Below, in pieces: positions 62,001-64,000 of a stretch of DNA of 64,000 nt. The notes below the pieces were generated by a model, which was not told where the DNA came from, searched no databases, and was given only the letters and a program-made list of their open reading frames with translations. A program made the position numbers and the translations under genes. The stretch spans positions 7,185,001-7,249,000 of the forward strand of contig NC_090135.1 of NCBI RefSeq assembly GCF_040581485.1. Direction: 5' to 3'. Origin of the DNA: Linepithema humile. Taxonomy: Eukaryota > Arthropoda > Insecta > Hymenoptera > Formicidae. Position 1 is the first letter of the stretch. Each line of letters opens with the position of its first letter.

Positions 62001-64000
62001 TTTGTAACGTTTTTTTTTACGTTTCCGATTGAGCACTCTGATCGCGCGGTTTCCGTTAATCAAACAATTCAGCGTTTTCATTATCATTTCATGATCATCG
62101 CTAACATCATACACAAGGTCACTAGCACCAGGAAGTAAAAGATGATCATTCGGTCATACCCTGATAACGCTCCGCCGAACTTCAATCGCCGATGTAGTGG
62201 AAGCACTAATTGCGCTCATTACACGTTAACTAATTCAGTAGCTTAATCGCGTAATTAAGCGATGCCTCCGAGATTATCTCTTGAATATTAAAGATAACTA
62301 TACTGTATACGTGCGCCGTGTACCTCATTAAAACACACCGAATTAAAACTTCAAAATTTAGCTATTAAAATGGAATTTTTGTAAAAATGGAATTCCCCAA
62401 CATTAATATAACGCTTCAAATTTACTGCAAGAGTATCTTCGATCAATCAATCATTCTTCCTTTCCGAATTACAGTTAATCTCGGAATTAAATTTTAATTT
62501 GACCGGAGGCTTGAAAACACTTGAACATGATCTTTTCATACGGTTTTTTTTTTTTTGTGAATCGTTCACGATAGCGAATAACGATCGGCAGCGAATCCCG
62601 CGCGCCGCAGTTAACGATAACAAGACGCGCTACGCTAAGCGGCAGCGTGCTCTCATTAACAAGTATTTCGAGATCCGGCGCCGTAACGATGGCAAGTTTA
62701 ATTAATTCGTTACTCCTCGCGTTCTTCTTCTTTTTTTTTTTTCTTGTCACTGCCCAAATCGCCCACTGCGCTCTGAAAATTCCCTACACGCGCGAAGATC
62801 GTATCCGAGCTATTGAACGTCGTAACATCTCTTCGCGAGCCGCACGCAATCGAAAATCTCTCCGCGCCGGAATGCCGAGAGAAGCTTGAATGACTCTCGC
62901 GCGTACAACAAACATAACGGCAGTGTCTCGATTTTTACCGAGCCGCCGATTTTCATTCCAGATAGTGATCATGCGGAATTTATGATTCCACAATTATTCA
63001 AACTCTCAGACTGTTGCGCAACGTATCCTGCAAGTAATGGCGAATACAATGAAATGAATTAATGAAATGCATTAATTCGCACTGACATCCTGCGTTTTGG
63101 CACACAATAGTCCGCCTTCGTTGCTCCCTACTTTTGCATCAATCGCATCCCCTCAGACTCTGTTTCGTACAGACGTGTAATAGCGCGTATTTTTCGCCGC
63201 CCGTCGCTATCTTTGTTGCCGAGCCGTTTTCTCAGGACTCGCGCGCGGTTTTTCGCGCAGGAAGGAAAGGTGCGATATCCGTGTTTATCGAAAAAAAAAC
63301 GCGTTTACATATTTACGCGGGAACAATCAGATCGTGAGTGAAAGGTCCGCAATGTTCCTTTCATCGACCCCGGGAATGCGCATTTGCAGCCGCGTATCCG
63401 CGATGTGTACGACTTCTCTCTGTCGTGAACCCTTTTTTTTTCATCCGGAAGTCGATTATCGCCGAGATATCGCCGCGGCGACCGGAAAATATGTGAAAGG
63501 TGAGCCGTGTTTTTCCCAGATTTTACGCCCGACCCACAATGGCCTGCCCGTGTTTGCACAGACGCAAGTCGGAAGTCGATCCCGCGATACAGCGAAGAAA
63601 CGTATTCCGCTAATTACACGCACGAGCACCTAAGCGAGTATCGCGTGTAATTAAAACTGGGCTAAATAGTTTCGCGAACCTAACAATAAGTGAATGTTCC
63701 TGACGTGTGACGTAAGCAAAAAAAAGCAACGACTGCAAGTGACGACAATTAAAGCGTCTCTCGGGGAATGATGCTTCCGCGCGCACTTTATTCACGTGGG
63801 AATATTACAAAATGAATATTATTTTAGCTCGCTTCGTCCTTCGTAAATATTCTTGCGAACGACACCCGTGCCCGCCTCTCGTAATGTTATCGGCCTTGAC
63901 ACGCCGGTACTTTCTCGTCGCAAAAATATTTAGTGGAAATCAGCCGTGCGCGCCATCCTGCTTTGCTCTTTTCAATCGAATTGCTTTGTCGAGTGTGAAC

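Larger units (their letters stand above)
48944..64000. other. Noncoding right flank (Rab3GAP1 intron or intergenic)
   Basis: I see no recognisable exon here, including none for the missing N-terminal half of Rab3GAP1. The sequence alternates between AT-rich stretches (49000-50400, 51600-53500, 54400-55350, 60000-60600, 61560-62500) and CpG-rich patches (50450-50950, 53560-53940, 55790-56180, 57250-57560, 58150-59110, 62780-64000). At least the part next to 48943 must be Rab3GAP1 intron. Confidence 0.65.

Noticed and set aside
1..64000. tRNA, rRNA or CRISPR features
   Set aside because: No cloverleaf with proper B-box, no rRNA-like stretch and no spacer-repeat array were seen on either strand; the repeats present are microsatellites or hairpins.

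Overview
The window is eukaryotic nuclear DNA, almost certainly from an insect and most likely a hymenopteran such as an ant. Six spliced protein genes with short GT-AG introns can be read, and their proteins match conserved animal families along nearly their whole visible length. Long CpG-tolerant noncoding stretches full of (GA)n/(CT)n microsatellites flank a compact gene block. The order-level placement is inference from genome texture; the animal gene assignments are firm.

Layout. Positions 1-26953 hold no exon that I can recognise: only GC-moderate, microsatellite-rich DNA that is either a very long 5' intron of mib1 or intergenic sequence. From 26954 to 48943 there are six genes in 22 kb: the 3' part of mib1 (+), Dlic (-), mRpL15 (-), Wwox (+), Tango6 (+) and the 3' part of Rab3GAP1 (-). 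Dlic, mRpL15, Wwox and Tango6 are complete from start to stop (483, 294, 411 and 930 residues). All their exon phases close, which is strong internal support for the models. From 48944 to 64000 there is again only noncoding sequence, either a long intron of Rab3GAP1 or intergenic DNA.

Gene relationships. mib1 and Dlic are convergent across about 3 kb of AT-rich DNA. Dlic and mRpL15 are tandem on the minus strand with 410 bp between coding parts. mRpL15 and Wwox are divergent with 685 bp between starts, a probable bidirectional promoter. Wwox and Tango6 are tandem on the plus strand, and Tango6 and Rab3GAP1 converge with only 349 bp between stop codons. The genes are housekeeping or cell-biological: Notch-ligand ubiquitination (mib1), dynein cargo adaptors (Dlic), mitochondrial translation (mRpL15), a WW-domain short-chain oxidoreductase (Wwox), a HEAT-repeat protein linked to Golgi organisation and RNA polymerase II import (Tango6), and a Rab3/Rab18 regulator (Rab3GAP1). 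They do not form an operon or a single pathway.

Structure outside genes. The AT-rich core (about 30-43.9 kb) carries several hairpin or inverted-repeat elements that look like small MITE-type remnants. A compositional switch from AT-rich to CpG-rich sequence falls inside Tango6. I found no convincing tRNA, rRNA, CRISPR, virus-derived gene or intact transposon, and no clearly novel multi-gene system. The most interesting items are the inverted repeats, the base-composition boundary, the possibly ancient Dlic-Wwox-Tango6 linkage and the unexplained missing 5' halves of the two outer genes.
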